Shown in pieces: positions 50,908 through 60,217 of a stretch of 64,000 nucleotides of DNA (position 1 is the first letter of the stretch; each line of letters opens with the position of its first letter). The translations under genes and the position numbers were made by a program. A model generated the notes under the pieces. That model had not been told where the DNA came from and ran no database searches. It saw nothing but the letters and a program-made list of their open reading frames with translations. This DNA is from DATBLQ01 sp036555325 (GTDB lineage: Bacteria; Pseudomonadota; Alphaproteobacteria; Rhizobiales; Aestuariivirgaceae). The DNA lies in the NCBI GenBank assembly GCA_036555325.1, contig DATBLQ010000039.1, positions 35,432-99,431 on the forward strand, in the 5' to 3' direction.

Positions 50908-52128
50908 ATGATGAGAAAGCGCGCACTTGTCGGCCTGGCAGCCGTGGCTTTACTGGCAACCGGTCTGTCCAAGACTGTCCCGGCCGCCGATGATGTCACC
51001 ATCGGCTTTGCCATCGCCCTCAGTGGGTGGATGAACGCTTATGATGGGCCTCCGCTCAACGGTTCCAAAATGGCCATCGATGAGTTCAACGCCCAAGGCG
51101 GCATCCTCGGCAAACAGATCAAGGCCGTGATCGCCGATACCAAGACCGACGTTGTCGAAGGAGCCAAGGCGGGTGCGGAAGTGATTGCAAAAGGCGCCCA
51201 GTTCGTGGCCGTGTCGTGCGATTACGACATGGGCGCGCCCGCCGCGACTGTGGCCAACGACAACAAGATAATCGCCATCTCATACTGCGCCTCGGACGCC
51301 AAGATGGGAGTTCAGGGCATCGGACCCTACGTCTTCAGTCTCGAAATCTTCGGCCAGGGAGAGGGAGCGGTGGGAGCCGCCTACGCCTGGAAACGGGGTT
51401 GGAAGAAAGCCTATGCGATCCTCGACGCATCGATCGAATACGACAAGAGCGTTTGCGACGGATTCCTCGAGTATTTCACCAAGCTTGGCGGTGAGATCAT
51501 CGGCGCCGATACATTCATGCAGGAGGACGCTTCAATCGCATCGCAAATCACGCGATATAAGGATGCCGCAGCCAGCAAGGGAGAGCCTGAGGTTCTCATC
51601 CTTTGCTCCTACATCCCGGGTGCGGCAAGCGCCATTCGACAGATTCGCGCCGCCGGCATCAATGTGCCGATTATTGGCGGTGATTCCATGGACGGCGATT
51701 ACTGGGTCCAAAGCGTCCCGGGACTGAACGAACATTATGCCGTCACCTTCGGATCGAAATGGGGTGATGATCCTCGTACGGAGGTTAATGACTTTTTCAA
51801 ACGCTATCGTGAAAAGCACGGAGAGCCGGAGTCGTCATTCCCGCTCAACGGTTACAGCATGGTCCAGGCGATCAAGATCGCGGCCGAACGAGCGGGATCA
51901 CTCGAAACCGAAGCCGTGCTCGCTGAACTCAACAAGTTTACCGCCGAACCACTTCTTTGGGGAGCGACTACCTTCACCCCGGAAACCCATATCGATCTCG
52001 TTCACCCCATGACCGTCGTGCAGATTCAGAATGGCAAGGGCAGCTTCGCCGATCAGATTACCGTTTCCGACCCGCCAAACCTCAAGTTGATCTTCCCCGA
52101 GTTCAGAGCTGACCTGTACAAGAAATGA
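50908..52128 (+). CDS. ABC transporter substrate-binding protein, branched-chain amino acid (Liv) type
   Basis: A 406-residue periplasmic protein: signal peptide (RALVGLAAVALLATGLSKTV), then VTIGFAIALSGWMNAYDGPP, AIDEFNAQGGILGKQIKAVI, AVSCDYDMGAPAATVANDNK and a family-like C-terminal lobe. The fold binds amino acids, amides or aromatic compounds. GGGGAGA precedes ATG 50908. It heads the permease genes and follows the amide-hydrolase genes, so the ligand is likely an amide or amine that these enzymes open. Confidence 0.88.
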   Translation: MMRKRALVGLAAVALLATGLSKTVPAADDVTIGFAIALSGWMNAYDGPPLNGSKMAIDEFNAQGGILGKQIKAVIADTKTDVVEGAKAGAEVIAKGAQFVAVSCDYDMGAPAATVANDNKIIAISYCASDAKMGVQGIGPYVFSLEIFGQGEGAVGAAYAWKRGWKKAYAILDASIEYDKSVCDGFLEYFTKLGGEIIGADTFMQEDASIASQITRYKDAAASKGEPEVLILCSYIPGAASAIRQIRAAGINVPIIGGDSMDGDYWVQSVPGLNEHYAVTFGSKWGDDPRTEVNDFFKRYREKHGEPESSFPLNGYSMVQAIKIAAERAGSLETEAVLAELNKFTAEPLLWGATTFTPETHIDLVHPMTVVQIQNGKGSFADQITVSDPPNLKLIFPEFRADLYKK

Positions 52129-52203
52129 ACATTGATGCCGGGTTGGTCTCGTTCGGTTGCCACTGGCAATCCGCGATGCAGACCCAATCCGGCATTCGCT
52201 TGA

Positions 52204-53118
52204 ATGACAAATCTTCTTCAAGTGGCCATCGATGCCCTGGCGCTCGGTAGCATCTACGCCCTGACAGCCCTCGGCATCGGGCTCATTTTCGGAGTCATGC
52301 GCCTGATCAATTTCGCGCATGGCGACTTCATCATGATCGGCGGGTACGCTTTGATCGTGCCCTCCTGGGCGGCTACGGCTACCTTGTTCATCGGAACTTG
52401 GCCGGCTCCCCTTCTTGTAGCTGCGGTGAGCCTGGTGGTCGTACTGCTGGCGCTGGCATCGGAACGCCTGGCATTCCGACCGGTGCGGTCTGCAGCACCA
52501 TCTGTGCTTCTGATTACGTCCTTCGCGCTCAGCTATTTTCTCGAGAACGCAGTCATCATGGTCTATGGCGGCCGCGCCAAGGCGGTGAACCTTTGGCCCG
52601 GTCTCATGGAGCCGATTCTGTTGGCCGGGGTACGAATCCCGAAGCTGCAGATCTTAACAATCGCCGTCACTCTTGTTCTGCTGGTGTTTCTCGTGGTGTT
52701 TCTAAAACGTACGCCCATCGGCGTGGCCATGCGGGCGGCGTCGGAAGATTTCCGCATGGCCCGCCTCTTGGGGGTTAGGGCCAATCGCGTCATCGCGGTC
52801 GCCTTTGCCGTGAGCGGCGTTCTCGCAGCCGTGGTTTCGTTGCTGCTTGTGGCGCAAACCGGAGTCCTCTCGTTTCACATGGGAGTGCCACTGGTCCTCT
52901 TCGCTTTTGTCGCGACGGTCGTCGGTGGCATGGGCAGCTTGGCGGGCGCCGTTCTCGGCGGCTTCGCCGTCGGTATCGTCAGCGTCATCTTTCAAGTGAT
53001 TCTGCCGATTGACTGGAGGCCAAACCGTGACGTGTGGGTCTATGGGATGATCCTTCTCGTGCTGCTTCTACGCCCGACAGGGTTGGTAAAGGTGAAATCG
53101 ATCGAAGAGCGGGCCTGA
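52204..53118 (+). CDS. Branched-chain-type ABC permease, LivH-like
   Basis: A 304-residue, multi-helix permease beginning LLQVAIDALALGSIYALTAL and GLIFGVMRLINFAHGDFIMI, the classic LivH opening, with TPIGVAMRAASEDFRMARLL as the ATPase-coupling loop and a GGMGSLAGAVLGGF motif. Its stop overlaps the next start (TGATG). Confidence 0.9.
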   Translation: MTNLLQVAIDALALGSIYALTALGIGLIFGVMRLINFAHGDFIMIGGYALIVPSWAATATLFIGTWPAPLLVAAVSLVVVLLALASERLAFRPVRSAAPSVLLITSFALSYFLENAVIMVYGGRAKAVNLWPGLMEPILLAGVRIPKLQILTIAVTLVLLVFLVVFLKRTPIGVAMRAASEDFRMARLLGVRANRVIAVAFAVSGVLAAVVSLLLVAQTGVLSFHMGVPLVLFAFVATVVGGMGSLAGAVLGGFAVGIVSVIFQVILPIDWRPNRDVWVYGMILLVLLLRPTGLVKVKSIEERA

Positions 53119-54203
53119 TGGATAGCCTCCGTCCCACAAGGATAGTCCAGGCGATTTGGACTCCGCTGGTCTTGACCGTGGCGCTGACGTCTTTTGTTGC
53201 GGTTATCGCCGCCACTGGCGATGGCGTCCTGGCACGCACCGTCACCGATGCGCTGATCCGCATGGTCCTTGTGATCGGTCTCTACATCTTCATCGGCAAT
53301 TCGGGGGTTCTCTCCTTCGGCCATATCGCCTTCACAATGATCGGAGCGTATGCGACCGCCTGGTTCACCCTTCCGGTGCTGAGGAAATCTATCGCCCTCC
53401 AACTGCCGGCATTTCTGGCCGAGTCGCAATTGCCTATGATCCCCTCGGCGATAGCATCCGCAGCGCTTGCTTCACTGGTGGCGCTTGTCGTTGGCGTGCC
53501 GATCATGCGGTTGGGGGGAATTGCAGCAAGCATCGCAACCCTGGCAGTGCTTGGCATGTTCTACACTTTTTATACGAACTGGGCCGCCTGGACGATGGGG
53601 GCCGCCACTCTTCCGGGCATCCCGATCTACGTAAACATGTGGGTTGCTCTGGGTTGGGTGGTGGTGGCCGCCTTTGTGGCCTTCGCCTACCAGCAGTCGC
53701 GTTTCGGGCTCGCTCTCCGGGCCTCGCGTGAGGATGAGTTTGCAGCGCGCGCGTCGGGGATCAACATTTGGGCGCAGCGTTTGATCGCCTTTGTGCTCAG
53801 CGCCTTCTTTTTGGCCATTGGTGGCGTGTTGCAGGCCCACTTCTTGGGTTCGATTGCCGTCAAGAACTTTTGGTTGGCGCTCACCTTCGTGTCGGTCGCG
53901 ATGCTGATCGTCGGAGGTCAAGGAAGCCTCACCGGCGCTGTCACAGGCACGGCAGTGGTGTCGATCATTGTCGAGGTCCTGCGCCAGTTCGAGGTTGGGA
54001 TAGACTTTCGCGGGACGTTGATTCAGGTGCCGCTAGGCACGCGCGAGCTGGGCATAGCGCTTGTGATGCTCTTGATCCTTATTTTCCGGCCTCGTGGAAT
54101 TACCATGGGACGGGAAATTCAATGGCCGTTTCACAGCCGCCAGCCGCTGACCGAAAGACCGCCGCGCGACGCCCACGTCTCCCCTATTTCCTCGCTCGAC
54201 TGA
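53118..54203 (+). CDS. Branched-chain-type ABC permease, LivM-like
   Basis: A 361-residue permease: GNSGVLSFGHIAFTMIGAYA near the start, ALRASREDEFAARASGINIW as coupling loop, and GGQGSLTGAVTGTAV. It pairs with the LivH-like protein. The last 30 residues (EIQWPFHSRQPLTERPPRDA) are hydrophilic. It is convergent with the ATPase genes of the same system, with 28 bases between. Confidence 0.9.
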   Translation: MDSLRPTRIVQAIWTPLVLTVALTSFVAVIAATGDGVLARTVTDALIRMVLVIGLYIFIGNSGVLSFGHIAFTMIGAYATAWFTLPVLRKSIALQLPAFLAESQLPMIPSAIASAALASLVALVVGVPIMRLGGIAASIATLAVLGMFYTFYTNWAAWTMGAATLPGIPIYVNMWVALGWVVVAAFVAFAYQQSRFGLALRASREDEFAARASGINIWAQRLIAFVLSAFFLAIGGVLQAHFLGSIAVKNFWLALTFVSVAMLIVGGQGSLTGAVTGTAVVSIIVEVLRQFEVGIDFRGTLIQVPLGTRELGIALVMLLILIFRPRGITMGREIQWPFHSRQPLTERPPRDAHVSPISSLD

Positions 54204-54231
54204 CTGCTTCGCACGAGCACTTGCACTTCGA

Positions 54232-54945
54232 TCAACTGCTCCGCCCATGTCCAAAATAGGCTTTCTCCACTTCATCATCGACAAGTTCTGCACTGCGGCC
54301 ATGAAGTTCGATCCTCCCGGATCTCATGACATAGATCCGATCGGCGTTTTCCAGCGCACGGTGCGTGCTCTGCTCTACTATGAGCAGCGTTAGCCCTTTC
54401 TCGCGCAGGTTATGCAGGATGCGGTACACCGTCTCCACCACGAGAGGAGCAAGGCCCAGTGCCGGCTCGTCGAGCAACATGAGCTTCGGTCGCGTCATCA
54501 GCGCCCGCGCGATCACAAGCTGCTGCTGCTCGCCCCCTGAGAGCTTTCCCGCAGGCGTGGACAGCCGGCTGCGCAGGAACGCGAATTCGCGCAGCACGCT
54601 CTCGAAGTCGCGCTCGACCTCATCTCGATCGCTTCGCATCTGAGTCCCGAGACGGACATTTTCCTCAACCGTGAGCCGGGTAAAGACGTGGCGTCCCTCG
54701 GGCACCAGGCTCAGGCCTCTGCGCGCGATATCTTCGGGTCTTTCTCCTGAGGTCGTAATTTCGTCGAGAACGACGGCTCCCCGTGTCGGTGCCAGAACCC
54801 CTGCAAGCGCGAGGAGCGTGGTTGATTTGCCTGCTCCATTCGGCCCAACCAAACCGACGATTTCCCCGGGTTCGACCCTCAGTGAAACGCCGCGCACCGC
54901 CGGTACGCGACCATAGCTGACATAAAGATCATCGACGGTGAGCAC
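54232..54945 (-). CDS. Branched-chain-type ABC ATPase, LivF-like
   Basis: A 237-residue ATPase: Walker A GPNGAGKST, LSGGEQQQ signature, Walker B LMLLDEPALGLAPLVV and switch VEQ typical of LivF. Start GTG 54945 with GGAGGAGG a few bases upstream, overlapping the LivG-like gene by 17 bases. It probably energises the permeases encoded on the opposite strand. Confidence 0.9.
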   Translation of the reverse strand: MLTVDDLYVSYGRVPAVRGVSLRVEPGEIVGLVGPNGAGKSTTLLALAGVLAPTRGAVVLDEITTSGERPEDIARRGLSLVPEGRHVFTRLTVEENVRLGTQMRSDRDEVERDFESVLREFAFLRSRLSTPAGKLSGGEQQQLVIARALMTRPKLMLLDEPALGLAPLVVETVYRILHNLREKGLTLLIVEQSTHRALENADRIYVMRSGRIELHGRSAELVDDEVEKAYFGHGRSS

Positions 54946-55729
54946 GCGCCTCCTCCGATTTGCTGCCCAGATAGGCGCGGATCACATCTGGATGCCGTTG
55001 TATTTCGTCTGGCGTCCCTTCAGCGATTGTTCTTCCAACATCAATGACATGAATCCGGCGGCAGGCACCCATGATGACCCGCATGTTGTGATCGACCAGC
55101 AGGACGCCGCAACCGAAAGCCTCGGGGATCCCGCCGATGAGGCTCATGAGTTCATCGCACTCAGCATCGGAAAATCCGGCGGCCGGCTCATCCAGAAGCA
55201 GGAATTTGGGAGCCGTGGCCAGGGCTCTGGCTATCCCGACCCGCCTCTCTTCCCCGTAGGACAGAGAGTCCGCCCGGTGGTGCGCTTTATGCTCGAACCT
55301 GATCCAGTCCAGTATTTTCTTCGCACGGTCCCGCGACACTCCACGTGAAACGCCGGAGCCGACCGCCGCCGCTTCCAGATTCTCGATGACGAGCAGGTCA
55401 CGAAACAGGCGAACCGACTGGAATGTACGCACAAGCCCGGCGCGTGCGAATTGACGGGCCGATAAACCCGTCATGTCGCGCCCGGCAAGACTAACGCGGC
55501 CCCTCTTCGGCCGTTGGAAACCGGTAAGCACGTTGACCAGTGTGGTCTTCCCGGCGCCATTGGGCCCGATCAGCCCGACGACCTCTCCGATCTTCAGTGT
55601 CAGGCTCACGCTATCGATAGCCTTCAATCCCCCGAACGCCACAGCGATATCTATCGCGTCGAGTTGTTGGGGAACCGATGGTGACTGCGTATCAATCACT
55701 GCTCTCGCTCCGATAGGCTCTCGCCGCAT
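54929..55729 (-). CDS. Branched-chain-type ABC ATPase, LivG-like
   Basis: A 266-residue ATPase: FGGLKAIDSVSLTLKIGEVV, Walker A GPNGAGKTT, LARTFQSVRLF-like region (LVRTFQSVRLFRDLLV), signature LSYGEERRVGIARAL, Walker B FLLLDEPAAGFSDAE, and LVDHNMRVIMGACRRIHVID, diagnostic of LivG. ATG 55729, with an in-frame GTG about ten codons in as an alternative. Confidence 0.9.
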   Translation of the reverse strand: MRREPIGARAVIDTQSPSVPQQLDAIDIAVAFGGLKAIDSVSLTLKIGEVVGLIGPNGAGKTTLVNVLTGFQRPKRGRVSLAGRDMTGLSARQFARAGLVRTFQSVRLFRDLLVIENLEAAAVGSGVSRGVSRDRAKKILDWIRFEHKAHHRADSLSYGEERRVGIARALATAPKFLLLDEPAAGFSDAECDELMSLIGGIPEAFGCGVLLVDHNMRVIMGACRRIHVIDVGRTIAEGTPDEIQRHPDVIRAYLGSKSEEARAHRR

Positions 55730-55838
55730 TCGCCAAGTTGGCGATGTCGGCAGAGGCCATGCTACTCATTAGCATAGCGAGATCGCGTTGCCACCATCTA
55801 CGCGCGCTCGAAGGCAGCCGCGGCAGGCGAGACGCTAC

Positions 55839-57440
55839 TCATCCTTGTACAACTCGCTTGTGAACTCTGGTTACCGCATCCAAGGATGACAGGATCGCCC
55901 CCTCCATCCACGCGGGAATATAGCTCGCGTGTTCCCCCGCGAGCGCAATGCGGCCGTCGATCCGACAAAGGTTGTTATAGTGCTGTCCGCGGAGTTCATC
56001 TGTCCAACTTGCCGCACAACCACGCACGAACGGTAGCCGTTCCCAGGCCACCGCGATTCCCGTCTCGAATTCCTCCTTATACTGAGGATGTATCTCCGCA
56101 CCGTACTCGACCGCGAGCTTGACGCGTTCCGCAGGGCTCATGGCGGTGATTTCGGGCGTATGCGCCCCATCCCAGGTATAGGCGCCGAGCAATACGCCTT
56201 TCCCACCGCTGTTGAACGCCATGTTGGGATAGCCGATCTGCCGTATTGGCAGATCGGTATAGCTTATGCCCCCGTAGATGGCTTCGTCCTCTTCCCAGAA
56301 TCGACGTTTGAATTGCAAGCCGATTTTGACCGATGCAGCATAGGGCACGGCTCTGATCGCCGCTTGCATTTCTTTTCCGACATTGATCTCGATTTGGCTG
56401 AGAATCTTGAGTGGGATCGTGCAAAGACACCACTCGCCCATGGCCTGTTTCACAGTACCAGGATTGATCGCGTCTTCGTAAGTCACGGTGACACTGTGAT
56501 CGTTCTGCTGGATATGGGTAACCTTCGCATTGTATCGAATGAGGTGTCCGACCTCCTTGGCGAAGGCTTTACCTATCATGTCGATGCCTCCGACCGGCTG
56601 GAGCATCGTGCCTTGGAAGTCGTAAAGGGCAAAATTTTGCAAGGCCCTCCACAGTCGTGAAGTTAGCAGGTCGGATAAAGCGATTGGTTCCCCGGGCACC
56701 GGTTCCGCATCGAGACCGCCCCCCGGATTCTTTTGATAGCCGCGGTATCGCGCCGAGATTGGATTCGCCTTATAGGCATAATCCTCGTCAAGCGCGCCCC
56801 ACGATCTCAAAGCCTCCAGCAAAATCTCTTGATCTTCCTTGGAAACGGCCCCGTCGAGTTCACCTTGGCGCGTTACCTTGGCCAGCAGTTCCGATACATG
56901 GCCCTGCAAGTCGGTCTTGATATCGCGCACCCGCTGCGGTTTGCCGCCGAAGGCTTTTGCGGAATGGAGATAGGCGTTGTGATTGAGCTGTTGGAAAGGC
57001 TCGAGCGCCACCCCCAGGCGCCTGCAGTAGTCGAGCACTCCATGGTGATGATAGGGAATGCGCCAGGGACCTGGGTTGATGTATTGCCCTTCATCGAATT
57101 CGCATCGCTGGGAGACCCCGCCCACTTCGCGGACGCCATCGCCACCCCGCAAGGTCCAGTTTCTGCCCCCCGGGCGGTCATTGAATTCGAGTATTTGCAC
57201 CTGGTAGCCAGCCTGCCGCAACTCGAGCGCTGCCGTCATCCCGGCAAGCCCGGCGCCAAGTATGAGCACCGAGGCTCCCTTTGGATCGCCGTCGAGCTTG
57301 ATTCGCCCCTTGTAGCCGGATGTTGCAGCGAGCCCGAGACTGGACATTGCTTGGTACATGACCAGGCTGCCGGCGGTGACGCCGATCATCGACAGAAGGT
57401 TGCGGCGGCTCAAAGTTCTCGATGGCTCTTCAGCTTGCAT
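55839..57440 (-). CDS. Tat-exported flavin-containing amine oxidase
   Basis: A 533-residue FAD enzyme. A twin-arginine-type signal SRRNLLSMIG is at residues 11-20, followed by a hydrophobic stretch. FAD binding: SVLILGAGLAGMTAALELRQ (GAGLAG 62-67), then FNDRPGGRNWTLRGG; C-terminal LAGEHASYIPAWMEGAILSS closes the FAD site. It fits the monoamine oxidase/L-amino-acid oxidase family and would act in the periplasm on amines or amino acids, giving ammonia and peroxide. Its place beside the Liv and polyamine-type transporters suggests a shared substrate class. Confidence 0.88.
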   Translation of the reverse strand: MQAEEPSRTLSRRNLLSMIGVTAGSLVMYQAMSSLGLAATSGYKGRIKLDGDPKGASVLILGAGLAGMTAALELRQAGYQVQILEFNDRPGGRNWTLRGGDGVREVGGVSQRCEFDEGQYINPGPWRIPYHHHGVLDYCRRLGVALEPFQQLNHNAYLHSAKAFGGKPQRVRDIKTDLQGHVSELLAKVTRQGELDGAVSKEDQEILLEALRSWGALDEDYAYKANPISARYRGYQKNPGGGLDAEPVPGEPIALSDLLTSRLWRALQNFALYDFQGTMLQPVGGIDMIGKAFAKEVGHLIRYNAKVTHIQQNDHSVTVTYEDAINPGTVKQAMGEWCLCTIPLKILSQIEINVGKEMQAAIRAVPYAASVKIGLQFKRRFWEEDEAIYGGISYTDLPIRQIGYPNMAFNSGGKGVLLGAYTWDGAHTPEITAMSPAERVKLAVEYGAEIHPQYKEEFETGIAVAWERLPFVRGCAASWTDELRGQHYNNLCRIDGRIALAGEHASYIPAWMEGAILSSLDAVTRVHKRVVQG

Positions 57441-57469
57441 GTCCGATTCCCTCTCATTGAAAGGAATGC

Positions 57470-58579
57470 CTAGTCGACAAGTTTCTTGGAAACGAAATAG
57501 TCGAACCGGCTGAGCAGAGTATATGCAATTCTTCGCATCAGTCGCTGAACAAGACTGCTGCTTCGCTCATAAATATCTCGCGTAATGGGTAAAGACAGTC
57601 GGATATCGTTTTTGATGAGCGCCCGCGCCTGCTCGGCAAGCGCAATGTCGCGTACCCGTAACGTCATTTCAAAATTCAGGTGCAGACTCCGAGTGTCGAT
57701 ATTTGCCGAACCCACATACGTGACATCGTCCAGCACCACCAATTTTGCGTGCAGTGGACGAGGTTGATATTCGTAGATGTTGCACCCATCGCGCAGCAGG
57801 CGGCCGAAAGTGAACCATGCCGCAAGCCGCGAGATCGGCACATCGGTAATGGCCGGCAACACAAGTTCTGCCCTGCCACGACGGGCAATTCGCCCTATCA
57901 TGCGGCGAAGCGAGACAGTGGGGACGAAATAGCCCATCATCAACGACAGCTCCGCGCTTCGCTTTAGATCTTTTCTCAATGATCTCCCGTACTCGCTCCT
58001 GCCGATGCTTGGACTGCTGACCAGCCACTCCACGTCTGTCCTCGGCACGCGTCCCCTCGGCTTTATTCGCGTCCAGCTTTTCAACCGAAACCGATCGCCC
58101 GCGAGCGCCTCCCACATTCTGTTGAAATACTGTTGCAGATCGCCGACAGGCCGGCCATCCACTCTGACCCCGATTTCCCGCCACCCTGTCTTGAGACCGT
58201 CGCCGAAATAGTCATCCCCGATGTTGAAACCGCCGGTCAACGCGGTTTGGCTGTCGGCGATTATGAATTTCTGATGATTGCGAAGAAGATATTGCGGACG
58301 CCAGCGATGGTTGAATTTCTTGATTTCCCCACCGGCCTCGAGGAACGGCAGGAAGAAACGGTCCGGGGTATATAGCGAGCCGAATCCGTCGAGGATCAGT
58401 TTCACACTCGCTCCGCGATGCAGCGCTGCTATGAGTTCCGTCAACACCGACTGTCCGGCCTCATCGCTGCGAAACATGTACATCATCAGCGATAAGGACT
58501 GCCTCGCACCCGCGACAACTTCCGAAATGCTGCGTCGTATCTCGATGCCGTTCGCGAGCAGTTGAACTGAAGGGTTCAT
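57470..58579 (-). CDS. Phospholipase D/cardiolipin-synthase-like protein
   Basis: A 369-residue protein with two HKD motifs: His102-x-Lys104-x4-Asp109 (NHQKFIIADSQTALTGGFNI) and a second near residue 277 (LHAKLVVLDDVTYVGSANID). No transmembrane domain is clear, unlike housekeeping cardiolipin synthase, so it resembles the ClsB/C-like group. The enzyme would transfer or cleave phosphodiester bonds in phospholipids. Its operon mates are unclear; it follows the amine-oxidase gene on the same strand and is divergent from pcp. Confidence 0.85.
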   Translation of the reverse strand: MNPSVQLLANGIEIRRSISEVVAGARQSLSLMMYMFRSDEAGQSVLTELIAALHRGASVKLILDGFGSLYTPDRFFLPFLEAGGEIKKFNHRWRPQYLLRNHQKFIIADSQTALTGGFNIGDDYFGDGLKTGWREIGVRVDGRPVGDLQQYFNRMWEALAGDRFRLKSWTRIKPRGRVPRTDVEWLVSSPSIGRSEYGRSLRKDLKRSAELSLMMGYFVPTVSLRRMIGRIARRGRAELVLPAITDVPISRLAAWFTFGRLLRDGCNIYEYQPRPLHAKLVVLDDVTYVGSANIDTRSLHLNFEMTLRVRDIALAEQARALIKNDIRLSLPITRDIYERSSSLVQRLMRRIAYTLLSRFDYFVSKKLVD

Positions 58580-58758
58580 GTAGGTTGATTATCCTGCCGA
58601 AAACTTGCAAACAATGTCGCCATTGATTTCCTCCAATGCCGTCCTCTTGATATGGCATTGCAAAGCTTGACGCACCTGGTGTTGCAAACTGCGATACGTG
58701 CCGGCATTTCCACCTCGAACGGAGTTGCCGGGCTACGCCACGGACCTAAGCGGAACCC

Positions 58759-59433
58759 ATGGAGGGACAGTTGAGACCGGTATTGGTGACAGGGTTTGAG
58801 CCTTACGGTAACAGAAAAACCAATCCCGCCTATGACACGATGCGGGCTCTTAGTGGCCGAAATATAGCTGGCGCAGAGATCATTGGCCGATCGTTGCCTG
58901 TTGCCATCGCGTCGCTAAAGGCCAACGTCGACGCCATTCTTGAGGAAGTAACTCCCTCTGCGATCATTAGCATCGGCTTGTGGCCCGGCGAACCTTTGAT
59001 ACGGCTTGAACGGGTTGGCATAAACATCGCCGATTTCGAAATTCCCGATAATGAAGGAACGCTTTGGCAAGACCGCGAGATTTCCGGTAATGGGGCGGCA
59101 GCGCGCCTGGCTTCGCTGCCATTGCGCAAGATCCAGACCGCACTCTTGGCCGCCGGCATCCCCGTCCGTCTATCCTCCACCGCCGGCACTTTTCTCTGCA
59201 ATGCGTGTCTCTACAGTTTCCTCGAAGCGGTGGAACAAAAAGCCCTGTCCATACCCTGCGGTTTTATCCACGTACCCTATACACCCGAAGCCGTTGCCGA
59301 CTTGGTTGCAGACATCCGGGAGGGCCGCCGGGTTGAACAGCACCAAAGGGCGGACTTGGCCTCTATGGAATTGACCCGCACGATTCGCGCAGTTGAAATA
59401 GCAATAGATATTACAGTGCGGACTCTTCAATAA
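58759..59433 (+). CDS. pcp: Pyroglutamyl-peptidase I
   Basis: A 224-residue cysteine peptidase of family C15: VLVTGFEPYGNRKTNPAYD at the start, Glu84 (RLERVGINIADF), catalytic Cys147 in STAGTFLCNACLY, His171 in GFIHVPYTP. It removes N-terminal pyroglutamate from peptides in the cytoplasm. GFEPYG instead of the common GFEPFG is a mild change. Its 3' end overlaps the convergent permease gene by 23 bases. Fits a role in using imported peptides, as the neighbouring oligopeptide ATPases suggest. Confidence 0.9.
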   Translation: MEGQLRPVLVTGFEPYGNRKTNPAYDTMRALSGRNIAGAEIIGRSLPVAIASLKANVDAILEEVTPSAIISIGLWPGEPLIRLERVGINIADFEIPDNEGTLWQDREISGNGAAARLASLPLRKIQTALLAAGIPVRLSSTAGTFLCNACLYSFLEAVEQKALSIPCGFIHVPYTPEAVADLVADIREGRRVEQHQRADLASMELTRTIRAVEIAIDITVRTLQ

Positions 59434-60217
59434 CGTCGAAGGTCGAGACCTTTTTTGGGCGATTGAGCAAGAGGTAGGTTCCTGCCAAAACGACCGTAGA
59501 CAGAATGACCAGGGTCATCAGCGCATAGAGGGCTGGGGAGAGACCGACTTGCTTGTAGGTCGACCAGATATAGGTCGGAATCGTGTTCCAAGGTCCCTGC
59601 ACAACACTGGTCCGCACCGTTTCGTTGAGCGAGATGATCGTTGAAAAGCTGGCTGCGCCAAAAATCCCCGGCGCAATCAAGGGAAACTCAATGTCGCGAA
59701 ACGCCCGCCATTTGCTGGCGCCTGAGATATATGCCGCCTCGAGGTAGGCCGGGTCGAAAGTCGACATCACGGTCAGAATAATGAGCGTTGCGAATGGTAG
59801 CGCCCACACGACCTGAACGATCACCATGGTGGGAAGCGACGCTGGAAGTTCGAGAACACGAAAGAGAAAAGCGCTGGCCAGCCCCATGCTGACGCCCGGT
59901 ATGAACAGCGGCAACAGCATGATCAGAAGTATGAGGCGCGGCATACGCAGTTCCCGGATCGATAATGCGGCGAGAAGGCCCAAAATCGGCGTGATCAGGC
60001 CCACCGCCAATGCCACGGCGGCGGTAGTTCGCAGCGCGTTCATCACCAATGGAACTCGCCACAACTCTTGGAATCGGCTGAGGGAAAATTCCTCTCCACC
60101 CTCTCCCCGAACCGACAGAAGCAGCGCTGGAAACAGCGGCATATAAAGAAAGGCAAGCGTGGTGCCAATAATCAACCACATTGGCCAGCTTCGACTGAGC
60201 GGAAGTCCAGGCTGCAT
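59411..60217 (-). CDS. ABC permease, spermidine/putrescine (PotC) type
   Basis: A 268-residue permease: MWLIIGTTLAFLYMPLFPAL and several further helices, with YLEAAYISGASKWRAFRDIE as the EAA-type coupling loop. The first codon follows the stop of the preceding gene without a gap, so the two permeases are co-translated. It pairs with the PotB-type partner. Confidence 0.88.
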   Translation of the reverse strand: MQPGLPLSRSWPMWLIIGTTLAFLYMPLFPALLLSVRGEGGEEFSLSRFQELWRVPLVMNALRTTAAVALAVGLITPILGLLAALSIRELRMPRLILLIMLLPLFIPGVSMGLASAFLFRVLELPASLPTMVIVQVVWALPFATLIILTVMSTFDPAYLEAAYISGASKWRAFRDIEFPLIAPGIFGAASFSTIISLNETVRTSVVQGPWNTIPTYIWSTYKQVGLSPALYALMTLVILSTVVLAGTYLLLNRPKKVSTFDVIEESAL

